From Balneolaceae bacterium (GTDB lineage: Bacteria > Bacteroidota > Rhodothermia > Balneolales > Balneolaceae), in assembly GCA_003559375.1 (NCBI GenBank), contig PWLN01000350.1:1-39933 (forward strand): a stretch of DNA of 39,933 nt, given 5' to 3'. The position numbers were made by a program, and so were the translations under genes. Under the pieces are notes generated by a model, which saw only the letters and a list, made by a program, of their open reading frames with translations, was not told the DNA's origin and ran no database searches. Of the stretch, positions 39,243-39,933 are shown piece by piece (position 1 is the stretch's first letter; each line of letters starts with the position of its first letter).

Positions 39243-39933
39243 TACGCTCCTGTAAAAATTCTATGTTTCATCTTATAAATCGACCTGAAAAAAGGCATAT
39301 ATGGCAGTTTGGAAAAAATGCCAAGTTCGTTCAAAAAAGTTGTCTGCTCGTCAAGAAATTGAAGAACACGGTCGAATTTATTTTTCCTGAAAAGCTCATG
39401 AAATATCAATACGGAGGTATTGATATCATTTTTAAGAAGGTATAGAAGCATCATGTCATAAACTCGGAACCTATATCCTGAAGGCATTAAGGATGGGATT
39501 TCTTCTCCTTTTTCGAGAGACGAAACAATGGTTCTGCTCATATCATGCAATCTTGAAAACGTATAGCCTGTAGATGGCTTTGTATAGCCGCCCACTGTAC
39601 CGGTATTCATAACCCTGCTACAGTACCATGGATTGTAACGCCTGTCTTCCATGGGTATCGCGCCTTTTTCTACTCTTAGAATTCTGTAGCCATTTTTATG
39701 CAGCCCGAAAACGTCTTTAATATACTCCTCAAGGGCTTCCTCATAGATATGTGTTTCCAGAAGCTGTGTTGAAAATAATGTGTATTCAATGAGTGCCTTA
39801 GTTCTGGTGAAAGGGAGTACATAAAAGAAAGTAACTCCATTTTTCTGAGATGTATTAAAGTCCATCAATGTTGCAGTATCTGGGTCAAACAGGTCTTTTT
39901 CAGTTTCTATTTCCCATCCGATAAAATGCTGTA
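39242..39933 (-). CDS. crtY: lycopene cyclase, N-terminus truncated by the window edge
   Basis: Track ORF extended upstream in frame to the edge (QHFIGWEIETEKDLFDPDTATLMDFNTSQK...); FFYVLPFTRTKALIEYTLFS, TVGGYTKPSTGYTFSRL; stop overlaps blh start. Confidence 0.9.
   Translation of the reverse strand, partial: QHFIGWEIETEKDLFDPDTATLMDFNTSQKNGVTFFYVLPFTRTKALIEYTLFSTQLLETHIYEEALEEYIKDVFGLHKNGYRILRVEKGAIPMEDRRYNPWYCSRVMNTGTVGGYTKPSTGYTFSRLHDMSRTIVSSLEKGEEIPSLMPSGYRFRVYDMMLLYLLKNDINTSVLIFHELFRKNKFDRVLQFLDEQTTFLNELGIFSKLPYMPFFRSIYKMKHRIFTGA

Overview
The window looks like an ordinary chromosomal segment of a Bacteroidota/Balneolota-type bacterium; that lineage is inferred from the T9SS-type C-terminus, fused E1 alpha/beta and KR2-like rhodopsin. 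No CRISPR, rRNA, tRNA, IS or prophage genes were recognised. I support about 28 protein-coding genes. These include a left-edge-truncated S9 peptidase (not in the ORF track), a UspA protein, a DUF4212 + sodium:solute symporter pair, a TonB receptor followed by an alkaline phosphatase, CorA, a fused E1 alpha/beta dehydrogenase, a polyamine cluster (speD, pyruvoyl arginine decarboxylase, speE), an NDQ-motif sodium-pump rhodopsin, a GH29 fucosidase, citrate synthase, MazG, Maf, a DAACS symporter, a lamin-tail/T9SS-sorted protein, an aldo/keto reductase, B12-dependent NrdJ, and at the right edge the retinal genes blh and crtY (crtY runs off the window). The observations most worth follow-up are: (1) a light-driven Na+ pump with its retinal-making genes about 22 kb away on the other strand; (2) a cluster of three perfect plus several near-perfect DnaA boxes next to very AT-rich DNA upstream of nrdJ, which could be an oriC or a DnaA-controlled RNR promoter; (3) four TTAACA-like hexamers at exact 11-bp steps (Pho-box-like) upstream of the TonB receptor/alkaline phosphatase pair; (4) a polyamine cluster without a visible agmatinase, whose pdaD gene is flanked by inverted heptamer repeats; (5) several families of short intergenic repeats and structured intergenic regions.
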